Shown here: piece by piece, positions 19,385-27,192 of the stretch | How positions within the stretch are numbered: position 1 is the stretch's first letter | Layout of the letters: every line of letters starts with the position of its first letter | Source: Clostridiales bacterium | GTDB taxonomy: Bacteria; Bacillota; Clostridia; Peptostreptococcales; Anaerovoracaceae | NCBI GenBank assembly: GCA_015058185.1 | Contig: SVCV01000004.1 | Coordinates: 1-39,023 of the forward strand | Direction of reading: 5' to 3' | DNA: 39,023 nucleotides | Translations under genes and position numbers: made by a program | Notes under the pieces: generated by a model | Told to the model about the DNA's origin: nothing | Database searches by the model: none | Seen by the model: the letters and a program-made list of their open reading frames with translations, nothing else

Positions 19385-19606
19385 TTATTCCATCTTGGAT
19401 TCGATGAAACGAACCAGATCGCCTACGGTTTCAACCTTCTGGTCCAGTTCGATTTCCTTACCGATCTTGTCTTCCAGGTTGATGAGCATTTCAACAGTGT
19501 CCAGAGAGTCAATACCCAGTTCTCTGAAGTTGCTGTCCATGGTAATGGTAGCTACGTCGCAATCGTTGTGTTCAGCAATCAGTTCTGCTACAGCTTCAAA
19601 AATCAT
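19385..19606 (-). CDS. acpP: Acyl carrier protein
   Basis: FRELGIDSLDTVEMLINLEDKIGKEI with phosphopantetheine DSL serine; ATG at 19606 preceded by GGAGG. Confidence 0.95.
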   Translation of the reverse strand: MIFEAVAELIAEHNDCDVATITMDSNFRELGIDSLDTVEMLINLEDKIGKEIELDQKVETVGDLVRFIESKME

Positions 19607-19664
19607 AATAAACCTCCAAAATTTTAATCTTTTTTCTCTTTGCTCCGGGCCGAAACCGCGAAGC

Positions 19665-19699
19665 AGGTTATCACTGTTAACTATTATCAGTGATAACCT
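19665..19699. promoter_or_regulatory. Inverted-repeat operator candidate, FAS operon/TetR intergenic region
   Basis: AGGTTATCACTG (19665-19676) / CAGTGATAACCT (19688-19699); also two 13-bp words TTATCACTGTTAA (19668-19680) and TTATCAGTGATAA (19684-19696). Confidence 0.8.
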
Positions 19700-19723
19700 A
19701 TCATATTTTTGGCTTTTTGTCAA
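19695..19723 (-). promoter_or_regulatory. Candidate FAS operon promoter overlapping the operator
   Basis: TTGACA (19723-19718) - 17 nt - TAGGTT (19700-19695); -10 is weak. Confidence 0.5.
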
Positions 19724-19747
19724 TGTAGTTTTCTGATATACTGGGGT

Positions 19748-19776
19748 TTGACATGAAAAAAAAGAACCATTATAAT
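19748..19776 (+). promoter_or_regulatory. Full-consensus sigma-A promoter of the TetR gene
   Basis: TTGACA - 17 nt - TATAAT, followed by AGGAGG RBS and ATG at 19803. Confidence 0.85.
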
Positions 19777-19802
19777 CAAGAAAACTGCCCCAGGAGGTTT
19801 CC

Positions 19803-20393
19803 ATGGCTGAAGAAAAAGCTCCCCAGAACGTACATGACCGGCTCATTATCGCCGGTTTGGAAGAATTAAATAAACACGGAATCCAGAATTTCTCCGTCCG
19901 GAGAATTGCCAGCGCCTGCGGCGTTTCCTGCGCAGCGCCCTACAAGCATTTTACGGACAAACAGGACTTCATCGCCGCTATTATCCACTACTGCAACAGC
20001 CAGTGGAAGATTCGCCAGCGAAAGATTGTGGACCTTTACCCGGCTCCCCGAAGAAAACAGATTCTCGAAATCAGCCTGGAATACATCCGTTTCCTGGTGG
20101 AGAATCCTCACTTCCGCTCTATCCTTATGATGAAGGACGCCCAGCTGGACAACGAATACGCAGTGCTCCGGGGCAAAATGAGCCGCCTGGCTATCCGCCT
20201 GATTCGCCGCTACTGCAAGGAAGTCGGTATGTCGGAGCAGACCGCCATGGTCAAGACCTACATCGTCCGCTCCCTGATTTATGGCGCCGCCCTTATGTTC
20301 GACAACGGGGAAATGGAATACAACGACGAAAATATGCAGGCCGTCGCCCTGGCCATTGACCGGGAATTCGACCTGCCCGGCTTGGAAAACTGA
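19803..20393 (+). CDS. TetR/AcrR-family transcriptional regulator
   Basis: N-terminal HTH: LEELNKHGIQNFSVRRIASACGVSCAAPYKHFTDKQDFIAAI. Confidence 0.92.
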   Translation: MAEEKAPQNVHDRLIIAGLEELNKHGIQNFSVRRIASACGVSCAAPYKHFTDKQDFIAAIIHYCNSQWKIRQRKIVDLYPAPRRKQILEISLEYIRFLVENPHFRSILMMKDAQLDNEYAVLRGKMSRLAIRLIRRYCKEVGMSEQTAMVKTYIVRSLIYGAALMFDNGEMEYNDENMQAVALAIDREFDLPGLEN

Positions 20394-20420
20394 TTTTACA
20401 GAACCTATCTTTCAACAACA

Positions 20421-20461
20421 AAAACAGCATCCGCAGCGATTGACTGCAGATGCTGTTTTTT
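20421..20461 (+). terminator. Terminator after the TetR gene (possibly bidirectional)
   Basis: AAAACAGCATC ... GATGCTGTTTTTT. Confidence 0.8.
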
Positions 20462-20484
20462 ACATCAGAGAGGATGATGCATCC

Positions 20485-21981
20485 TTATAATACACGATTT
20501 GCAGGAATTTCATAGGTCTTGGCCCAGGGCTGAATCCGTTCAAATTCAGCGGAGGCCGTCAGTACATCCAGGTCACCGAAGCGCTTGCCGATAAGCTGCA
20601 TGCCTACGGGGAAACCGTCTTTGGAAATGCCGGCAGGAACGGAGGCTGCGGGATGACCGGTAAAGTTGGTGAAATAGGTCAGGCACCAGCCGATATGGGG
20701 CTCGACTTCTTCTCCGTTCAGTTCCCGGGGGCCAAAGGTTTCCTGGCCGGGGCCCCGTCCAGGATTGTTCTTGACCGGGTGACAGGCCGTTACGGGAGAA
20801 AGAATCAGGTCGTAAGTCTGGAATACCGTCTGGAGCGCATCGAAAATTTCGGTACGGATGACATCGTCCGCGCAGTAGTCCCTGTAATTTCTCTTGCAGG
20901 CATCTTCAATCCAATAAATCATCTCGGGAGCAATATCGCCTCTGTGATCCTTCATAATATCAATACCGGTTTCCCGCTTGATATCGTCAAGGGATTCCAT
21001 GCCGCCGCTGATGGAAATCAGACGGCACCAGGCTTCCGCCAGCTCCAGATGACCGTGTTTCAGGTTAAATTCAATGGGTTCCACTGTCGCGCCGGCTTCC
21101 TCAAACCGCTTTGCAGCCTTTCCCACCATCTCCCTGATTTCCGGGTCAACGGGGAAAATACCGAAATCGGGCGTATAAGCAATGCGCCAGCCCTTCACAG
21201 AGCCCTTGAGCGCTGCCAGATAGTTCCGATCACCGTAATCCAGGCTGAACGGATCGAAGGGATCGTAACCTGCCATGGCCTGAATGGCTAAAGCAGTATC
21301 CTCGACTGTCCGGGACTGGGCGCCGTTGAAGCAATAGGGATGGCTGGTTCCGTAACCGTTGGGTCTGGGGGAGTTGGAAACGGTACCCAGAGCAGGTTTA
21401 AAACCATAGATTCCGCACCAAGCGGCGGGTATACGGATGGAGCCGCCGCCGTCAGAACCTTCCGCAATGGGAAGCATACCGTCCGCAACTGCAGCGCAGC
21501 TGCCGCCGGAGGAACCGCCGGAGTTATAACCTACCTTAAACGGTGTGCTGGTGGGACCATACATATAGTTGTCGCAGGTTCCCCGGAAAGCCAGAGAAGG
21601 ACTGTTAGTCTTGCCCAGGAAAACCGCGCCCTGCTCAATCAGGCTCTTGGTGTAAGTCGTATAGTGGGTATCTTCAAGGTGAGACAAAGCTTTAATCCCG
21701 CCGAAGCTGCCCTTCCACCCGGGAAGACCGGGAATAAAGTCCTTGGCAGCGGTGGGAACGCCGGCAAACAAACCCACAGGTTTTCCGGCCATAATATCGG
21801 CCTCAATTTCCTTTGCCCGGGCCAAAGCCTTTTCCACATCGGTGTACACAAAGGCGTTCAAGCTGGGATTTCGCTTTTCAATCCGCTCAAGGAAATACTT
21901 GGTGACTTCTACGGGAGAAAGCTTCTTACTGCGAATGTTGGCAGCCATTTCCGCTGCGCTCATGAAAGATAAACTGTCCAT
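20485..21981 (-). CDS. Amidase signature-family hydrolase
   Basis: GVPTAAKDF, GYNSGGSSGGSCAAVADGMLPIAEGSDGGGSIRIPAAWCGIYGFKP; ATG at 21981 preceded by GAGGTG. Confidence 0.93.
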   Translation of the reverse strand: MDSLSFMSAAEMAANIRSKKLSPVEVTKYFLERIEKRNPSLNAFVYTDVEKALARAKEIEADIMAGKPVGLFAGVPTAAKDFIPGLPGWKGSFGGIKALSHLEDTHYTTYTKSLIEQGAVFLGKTNSPSLAFRGTCDNYMYGPTSTPFKVGYNSGGSSGGSCAAVADGMLPIAEGSDGGGSIRIPAAWCGIYGFKPALGTVSNSPRPNGYGTSHPYCFNGAQSRTVEDTALAIQAMAGYDPFDPFSLDYGDRNYLAALKGSVKGWRIAYTPDFGIFPVDPEIREMVGKAAKRFEEAGATVEPIEFNLKHGHLELAEAWCRLISISGGMESLDDIKRETGIDIMKDHRGDIAPEMIYWIEDACKRNYRDYCADDVIRTEIFDALQTVFQTYDLILSPVTACHPVKNNPGRGPGQETFGPRELNGEEVEPHIGWCLTYFTNFTGHPAASVPAGISKDGFPVGMQLIGKRFGDLDVLTASAEFERIQPWAKTYEIPANRVL

Positions 21982-22009
21982 AATAATCACCTCTTAAAAT
22001 ATTCCGGAG

Positions 22010-22984
22010 TTAGTCCAGACGACGGCGGATAGAGAAGATGTCCAGTCCGAACCGTTCATTTACATAACCCATAATACCCTTGGGGGCTACCAGGATGATT
22101 GCAATGGCGATTACACCCAGGAGCAGCATACTGAAGCCGGGGAAATCGTAAAGCAGCTGGCGCAGCAGTACGAAGATAACGGCCCCTACGATAGGTCCTT
22201 CGATGGTACCCAGACCGCCGATGATGACCAGGAAAGTCATGGAGATGGTCCAGTCAATACCGAAGGCTGCATTGGGCTGAATGAATGCGATATTCAGGTA
22301 CAGACCTGCACCGGCAATACCGGTGACAAAAGAAGAAATGAGGAAGCACTTCAGCTTGGTCTTGTACAGTTCAATCCCGCGGATCTCCGCAGCGGAAGCG
22401 TTATCTCTCATTGCCATGAGGCCAAGACCGAACTTGGACCGCAGCAAGAGGATAACCAGTACCGTAGTGGCTACACCGATGCCCAGAGCCACGAAATAAA
22501 TGGTGGAGGGAAGCATCTTGTAAGTCGCGGAAATGTTGTAGCCGATACTGTAGTTTACGAATTTCCAGCTGGAGAAGAATACCCGCAGACATTCGCATAC
22601 AATCCAGGTGCCGATGGTGAAATATACACCGCTCATCTTAAAGATGGGCAGGGATATTACCAGGGCAAAGACGACGGAAACCACGCCGGCCAGAATAAAG
22701 CCTAACACCAGCGGCAAGCCGTATTCCTGGGAAGTCATAGCCAGGCAATAGCCGCCGATTCCGACGAAAGCCTGTTGTCCCAGAGATACCAGACCGGAAT
22801 AACCGGCCAGCAGGTTCCACATCTGGCCGATGGCAATGTACAGCAGAACCAGAACAAAAATGTTCATAAGGTACGGGCTTCCCCAGACAGGCAGAGTTAC
22901 CAGCGCTGCGAGAATAACGATAATGATTATAGCTTTAAGGGAAGGCTTGCGAAGACCTTTTTCCGTTCCCAGTTTCTTATCCAT
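22010..22984 (-). CDS. livM: Branched-chain amino acid-type ABC transporter permease (LivM-like)
   Basis: NLLAGYSGLVSLGQQAFVGIGGYCLAM, MAMRDNASAAEIRGIELYKTKLKCFLIS, GGLGTIEGPIVGAVIF. Confidence 0.9.
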   Translation of the reverse strand: MDKKLGTEKGLRKPSLKAIIIIVILAALVTLPVWGSPYLMNIFVLVLLYIAIGQMWNLLAGYSGLVSLGQQAFVGIGGYCLAMTSQEYGLPLVLGFILAGVVSVVFALVISLPIFKMSGVYFTIGTWIVCECLRVFFSSWKFVNYSIGYNISATYKMLPSTIYFVALGIGVATTVLVILLLRSKFGLGLMAMRDNASAAEIRGIELYKTKLKCFLISSFVTGIAGAGLYLNIAFIQPNAAFGIDWTISMTFLVIIGGLGTIEGPIVGAVIFVLLRQLLYDFPGFSMLLLGVIAIAIILVAPKGIMGYVNERFGLDIFSIRRRLD

Positions 22985-23009
22985 AATATGTCAACCTCCT
23001 TATCCCTGA

Positions 23010-23885
23010 CTACAGCCGAGCCTTCTTTGACAAAAGACCCTGGGGTTTGATTGTCAGAATGACGAGCATGACGATATATCCGGTGAGAGTCTGGTAAGTG
23101 GGGCCAAAGAAAGTCGCGCCCAGCATCTGGGAAACACCCAGTATAATACCGCCGATCAGGGTTCCGGGAATACTTCCCATACCGCCGATAACGACTACGC
23201 CAAAAGCGATAATCAGATACTGCGTACCGGTTGAAGGGTAGAATACGAAGGTTTCCCCTACCAGGAGACCGGCAATGGCAGTGGCTACCATGGTCATGCA
23301 CATTGCAAGAACGAAGATGCGCTTGGTGTTGACACCCATCAGCTCTGCGGCCATACGATCTCCCGAAGTCGCCCGGATTGCCCGGCCAAAGGAGGTGTAT
23401 TTCATTACGATGGTTAAAATAATGATAATAACGATGGCCACAACCAGATTCTTTGCGTACTGAGCCGGGATAATGGCCCAGGGCGTATTTACAAGATTCT
23501 TATTCAGAAGCTCGCTGGAAAGGGACTGGGAGTTGGGTCCATAGAACAGAAGCAGCGCGTTCTGGATAGCGATGGACAGACCGAACGTAACCAGCAAGGC
23601 AGGCTCCGAACCCTTATCAATAACTTTGTTTACCAAGAATTTTTGAATCAGAATACCAACAATAGCCATAACCACACAGGTTATAACGATTGCCAGGAAC
23701 ATATTCCCGCCGGTAATGCTGGTAGCGAAGGTCATGGTCAGGAAGGTGGACATGATCATAAGGTCGCCGTGAGCAATGTTGGTAATCTTCATAATGCCGA
23801 AAATCAGCGACATTCCGACGCCGATCAAAGCATATAAGCCTCCGAAGAGGACACCTGTTACCAAGGATTGTACTACAATTTCCAT
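23010..23885 (-). CDS. livH: Branched-chain amino acid-type ABC transporter permease (LivH-like)
   Basis: GVLFGGLYALIGVGMSLIFGIMKITNIAHGDLM, VVIGGMGSIPGTLIGGIILG. Confidence 0.92.
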   Translation of the reverse strand: MEIVVQSLVTGVLFGGLYALIGVGMSLIFGIMKITNIAHGDLMIMSTFLTMTFATSITGGNMFLAIVITCVVMAIVGILIQKFLVNKVIDKGSEPALLVTFGLSIAIQNALLLFYGPNSQSLSSELLNKNLVNTPWAIIPAQYAKNLVVAIVIIIILTIVMKYTSFGRAIRATSGDRMAAELMGVNTKRIFVLAMCMTMVATAIAGLLVGETFVFYPSTGTQYLIIAFGVVVIGGMGSIPGTLIGGIILGVSQMLGATFFGPTYQTLTGYIVMLVILTIKPQGLLSKKARL

Positions 23886-23909
23886 ATGTAACCTCTCAGC
23901 TTTCTGTTC

Positions 23910-24647
23910 TTATGCGAAACGATTGATACCGAAGTAAGCGTCACTGACTTCTTCTTCCGGCAGGTCCGAACACTTGCCTTCCATAACGATGCGCCCCTTT
24001 ACCATTACATAGGCGTACTCCGTTTCTTTCAGGCACCGTTTCATTTCCTGCTCTACAAGAAGGAAGGTTACCCCTTCGCTGCATATCTGCTTCAGAGATG
24101 CATAAATTTCCTTAATGACTACGGGCGCAAGTCCCAGGGAAATTTCATCGCAGACAATGAGTTCCGCATCGGACATAATCGCTCTTGCAATGGCCAGAAT
24201 CTGCCGCTGACCACCGGATAAGAACGTGCTTAACTGGTTGTATTTTTCCTTCAGGATGGGGAAGGTGGCAAATACTTTTTCCAGGTTTTTATCCCGGTTT
24301 TTCTTGGCTTTGCCTAAATAGGACCCCATCAGGAGATTTTCCTTAACGGTCATATCGCTGAATACATGGCTCCCTTCCGGAGTCATTGCAATTCCCTTCG
24401 ATACAATCGCATTGGTTTGCAGACCGGTGATATCTTCACCCTTCCAGGTAACAATACCGGAGGAAGGCTTATTGATGCCCATAATCGCATTGAGCAAGGT
24501 AGACTTTCCTGCGCCGTTGGCCCCAATCAGGGAAATCATGGAGCCTTTTTCGATGGAAAGGCTTGCATCATGAACAGCGTGGAAATCACCGTAATGGACA
24601 TTTAACCCCTCAACATTGAGCAGGATTTCTTTCTTCTGTTCACTCAT
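23910..24647 (-). CDS. livF: ABC transporter ATP-binding protein (LivF-like)
   Basis: Walker A GANGAGKSTLL, signature LSGGQRQILAIARAIM. Confidence 0.92.
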   Translation of the reverse strand: MSEQKKEILLNVEGLNVHYGDFHAVHDASLSIEKGSMISLIGANGAGKSTLLNAIMGINKPSSGIVTWKGEDITGLQTNAIVSKGIAMTPEGSHVFSDMTVKENLLMGSYLGKAKKNRDKNLEKVFATFPILKEKYNQLSTFLSGGQRQILAIARAIMSDAELIVCDEISLGLAPVVIKEIYASLKQICSEGVTFLLVEQEMKRCLKETEYAYVMVKGRIVMEGKCSDLPEEEVSDAYFGINRFA

Positions 24648-25368
24648 CGTCTTCTGCCCCCAAGTATACTTCGCTGACTTCTTTGGACTGCATCATGATT
24701 TCTGCGGGGGCACAGAGAATATCCTTGCCGCCGGCCAGAAGCATTACCCGGTCCGTCCCTTCGATCATGGTCTGCATGACGTGTTCAATCCAGATGATGC
24801 TGATGCCCCTTGCTTTAATTTTCTTTACAATGTCGAGAATTTCCTCAACTTCGGATTTGGTAAGCCCGCCGGCAACTTCGTCCAGAAGCAGAAGCTTCGG
24901 ATTGGAAGCCAGAGCGATTCCGATTTCCAGACGCTTACGGCCTAACAGCCCCAACTTGCCGGCAAGAATATTCCGCTGATCGTATAACTGAATCAGCTGC
25001 AGAATTTCTTTTGCCAGGGCGATGGATTCCTTTTCGGGAATCTTCCGGCCATAAGAGCAGCCTACCAGCACATTTTCAAAGACGGACATGCCCTCAAACG
25101 CCCGGGGAACCTGGAAGGTCCGGCCGATGCCTTTATAGGTCCGTTCTGTTATTTTCATATTCGTAATATCATCACCAAGGAAGGTAACCTTTCCTTTGGT
25201 GGGACTCAGAATCCCGGACAGGATATTGAGCATAACGGTTTTACCGGCGCCGTTGGGGCCGATAACTCCCAATACTTCGTTTTCATGCACCTCGAAATTT
25301 ACGGATGTTAAAACATGATTGCTGCCAAAGGAGATTCCGAGATCTTCAACTTTTAAGAGAGCGTTCAA
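24640..25368 (-). CDS. livG: ABC transporter ATP-binding protein (LivG-like)
   Basis: Walker A GPNGAGKTVMLN, LGRKRLEIGIALASNPKLLLLDEVAGGL. Confidence 0.92.
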   Translation of the reverse strand: MNALLKVEDLGISFGSNHVLTSVNFEVHENEVLGVIGPNGAGKTVMLNILSGILSPTKGKVTFLGDDITNMKITERTYKGIGRTFQVPRAFEGMSVFENVLVGCSYGRKIPEKESIALAKEILQLIQLYDQRNILAGKLGLLGRKRLEIGIALASNPKLLLLDEVAGGLTKSEVEEILDIVKKIKARGISIIWIEHVMQTMIEGTDRVMLLAGGKDILCAPAEIMMQSKEVSEVYLGAEDDE

Positions 25369-25392
25369 AGCGCGTACCTCCTGTTATTTTAT

Positions 25393-25428
25393 AATGGGGT
25401 ATGCCGGCATACACCGGCATACCCCATT
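25393..25428 (-). other. Intercistronic hairpin between substrate-binding protein and livG
   Basis: Perfect 15-bp arms AATGGGGTATGCCGG / CCGGCATACCCCATT with 6-nt loop CATACA. Confidence 0.9.
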
Positions 25429-25457
25429 GGTTCATTGAGAATTATATTCCGTTTAAT

Positions 25458-26741
25458 TTACTGAACTTTGTCCCAGGGAATAGCGGTAAGGGGATTAGTG
25501 TCGAGTCCTTCAACAGAATCTGCACCGCAGATAACCTTGGTGTAGTTGCCGTTGCCGTCATCGACCCACTGACCGAATACTACGGGAACATTGGCTACAT
25601 GGTTATCAGCGAAAGCAACGTGACCGTAGATGCAATCCAGGTCGGTAGCTGCGAATGCGGCGTTGATGTCTTCGGGTTCCAGGGATGCGGTTCTGGACAG
25701 TACATCGCCGATTACGTCAAAGATTACATAGTCCCAACCGATAGTCATGTCGGGGGAATCACCGGTAGTTGCGGTGAAGTCATCGCTCAGTTCCTGAGCG
25801 GTCATGCCCAGCAGGGAAGAAGTGAAGGGGAAGTCGGGAGTCCACTGCGTTTCACTGCTGAAGTTTACATATGCCTTACCGAAAGAGGGAAGGTCTGCGG
25901 AGAAGGTACCGCCCTTGCCCAGCATAACAACGGGAGGTTCATAACCCTGCTGCTGAATCTGGCTCCAGATGGTGGCCAATACGGGAGTGGTACTGTTTGC
26001 AAATACCAGGTCGCAGTCTTCATCCTTAAGTGTTCTGAGAACTGCAGAGTAATCGTTGGATTCGGGAGGAACCAGACCGGGTTCAATCAGTTCATAGCCT
26101 CTTCTGGCAGCCATTTCTCTCAGAATATCACTGATCAGAATACTGTCGAGAGAGGTGTCCAGAACCAGACCGAACTTCTTATTGGTATCAAGGGTGTCAA
26201 GGCCATTGAAGAATTCTTCCAGTTCAGCTTCAATGTTGAACAGTACGCCCCAGCACCATTCATAAGGACCATTTTCCAGCCATGCTACGTCGGGAGAGTT
26301 GGACAGGATAGTGGGAACCTTGTAACGTTCGCCAACTACAGATACGGGGTTTGCCGTTTCGGGAGTCCACTGACCAACCAGAATATCAACTTTATCTTCG
26401 GTAACCAGCTTGGTGGCTACTTCGGAAGCCTTGGTGGTGTTGGATTCGGTATCGCCCCAGATAACTTCTACGGGGTGACGGGTATCGCCGATCAGAACGC
26501 CGCCGTCCTTGTTCAGTTCAGCGCCGGCAAGTTCCCAGGCGCGGTGGATACCGACAGTAAAGTTAGCCATAGGTCCGGTAAAGGGCGCTACGAAACCAAT
26601 TTTGATGGGATCACCAACAGCAGGTCCGTCCGCCGAGTCACCGGTTGATGCAGGGGGAGCTGCAGGCTCATCGCCGCCGCAAGCCGCAAAAGAAAATACC
26701 ATAAGGATTGCCAACGCAACGACTAAAACTTTTTTCAACAT
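25458..26741 (-). CDS. Liv-type substrate-binding lipoprotein (Peripla_BP_6-like)
   Basis: Lipobox FSFAACGGDEPA; IKIGFVAPFTGPMANFTVGIHRAWELAGAELNKDGG. Confidence 0.92.
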   Translation of the reverse strand: MLKKVLVVALAILMVFSFAACGGDEPAAPPASTGDSADGPAVGDPIKIGFVAPFTGPMANFTVGIHRAWELAGAELNKDGGVLIGDTRHPVEVIWGDTESNTTKASEVATKLVTEDKVDILVGQWTPETANPVSVVGERYKVPTILSNSPDVAWLENGPYEWCWGVLFNIEAELEEFFNGLDTLDTNKKFGLVLDTSLDSILISDILREMAARRGYELIEPGLVPPESNDYSAVLRTLKDEDCDLVFANSTTPVLATIWSQIQQQGYEPPVVMLGKGGTFSADLPSFGKAYVNFSSETQWTPDFPFTSSLLGMTAQELSDDFTATTGDSPDMTIGWDYVIFDVIGDVLSRTASLEPEDINAAFAATDLDCIYGHVAFADNHVANVPVVFGQWVDDGNGNYTKVICGADSVEGLDTNPLTAIPWDKVQ

Positions 26742-26818
26742 TTTTTAAGCCTCCTCTTCGTTATTTTGTTGAATTTTCTATGACAGCAGATCTCTGATCC
26801 AACATCTTCCTTCTTAGA

Positions 26819-26832
26819 ATAAAACGTTTTAT
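26819..26832. promoter_or_regulatory. 14-bp perfect palindrome ATAAAACGTTTTAT in the Liv operon leader
   Basis: Direct reading; central CG resembles LacI/CcpA-type operators. Confidence 0.5.
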
Positions 26833-26861
26833 CCGAGAATCTGGAGCACAGCGCACCGGTA

Positions 26862-26966
26862 ATTTTTACAAATTACCTTTTTGTCTGTTCCGGAGGAGCG
26901 CCTCGCCTTTCCTGTAGGGGAAGGTTTGTATGTTGTATTACAACATACAAAGGAGGTACCTCCTTG
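26862..26966. repeat. Cluster of inverted repeats in the Liv operon leader
   Basis: GGTAATTT-ttac-AAATTACC; CCTTTCC-tgtag-GGGAAGG (with one GT pair); TTTGTATGTTGTA-t-TACAACATACAAA (26925-26951); AAGGAGGTACCTCCTT (26950-26965). Confidence 0.85.
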
Positions 26967-27000
26967 CGATAGTGTCATTCTTTTCAGTTAATTCACAATT

Positions 27001-27029
27001 ATTTTACGCCACCTCATGACAAAATGCAA
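27001..27029 (-). promoter_or_regulatory. Candidate Liv operon promoter
   Basis: TTGCAT (27029-27024) - 17 nt - TAAAAT (27006-27001). Confidence 0.5.
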
Positions 27030-27192
27030 GGCGAAAACTTCTTTTTAAGGGAGCCTACCCTTTATTTATATTTCAAATATGTATTTATTTTTCTTATGAT
27101 TCAAGGGAGAAATGTAACATATACATTCCCCTTGCCCAAAACATATCTCTTATGTTATCTTACTCTTAGTAACTCTCAAAGGAGGAGAAAAA

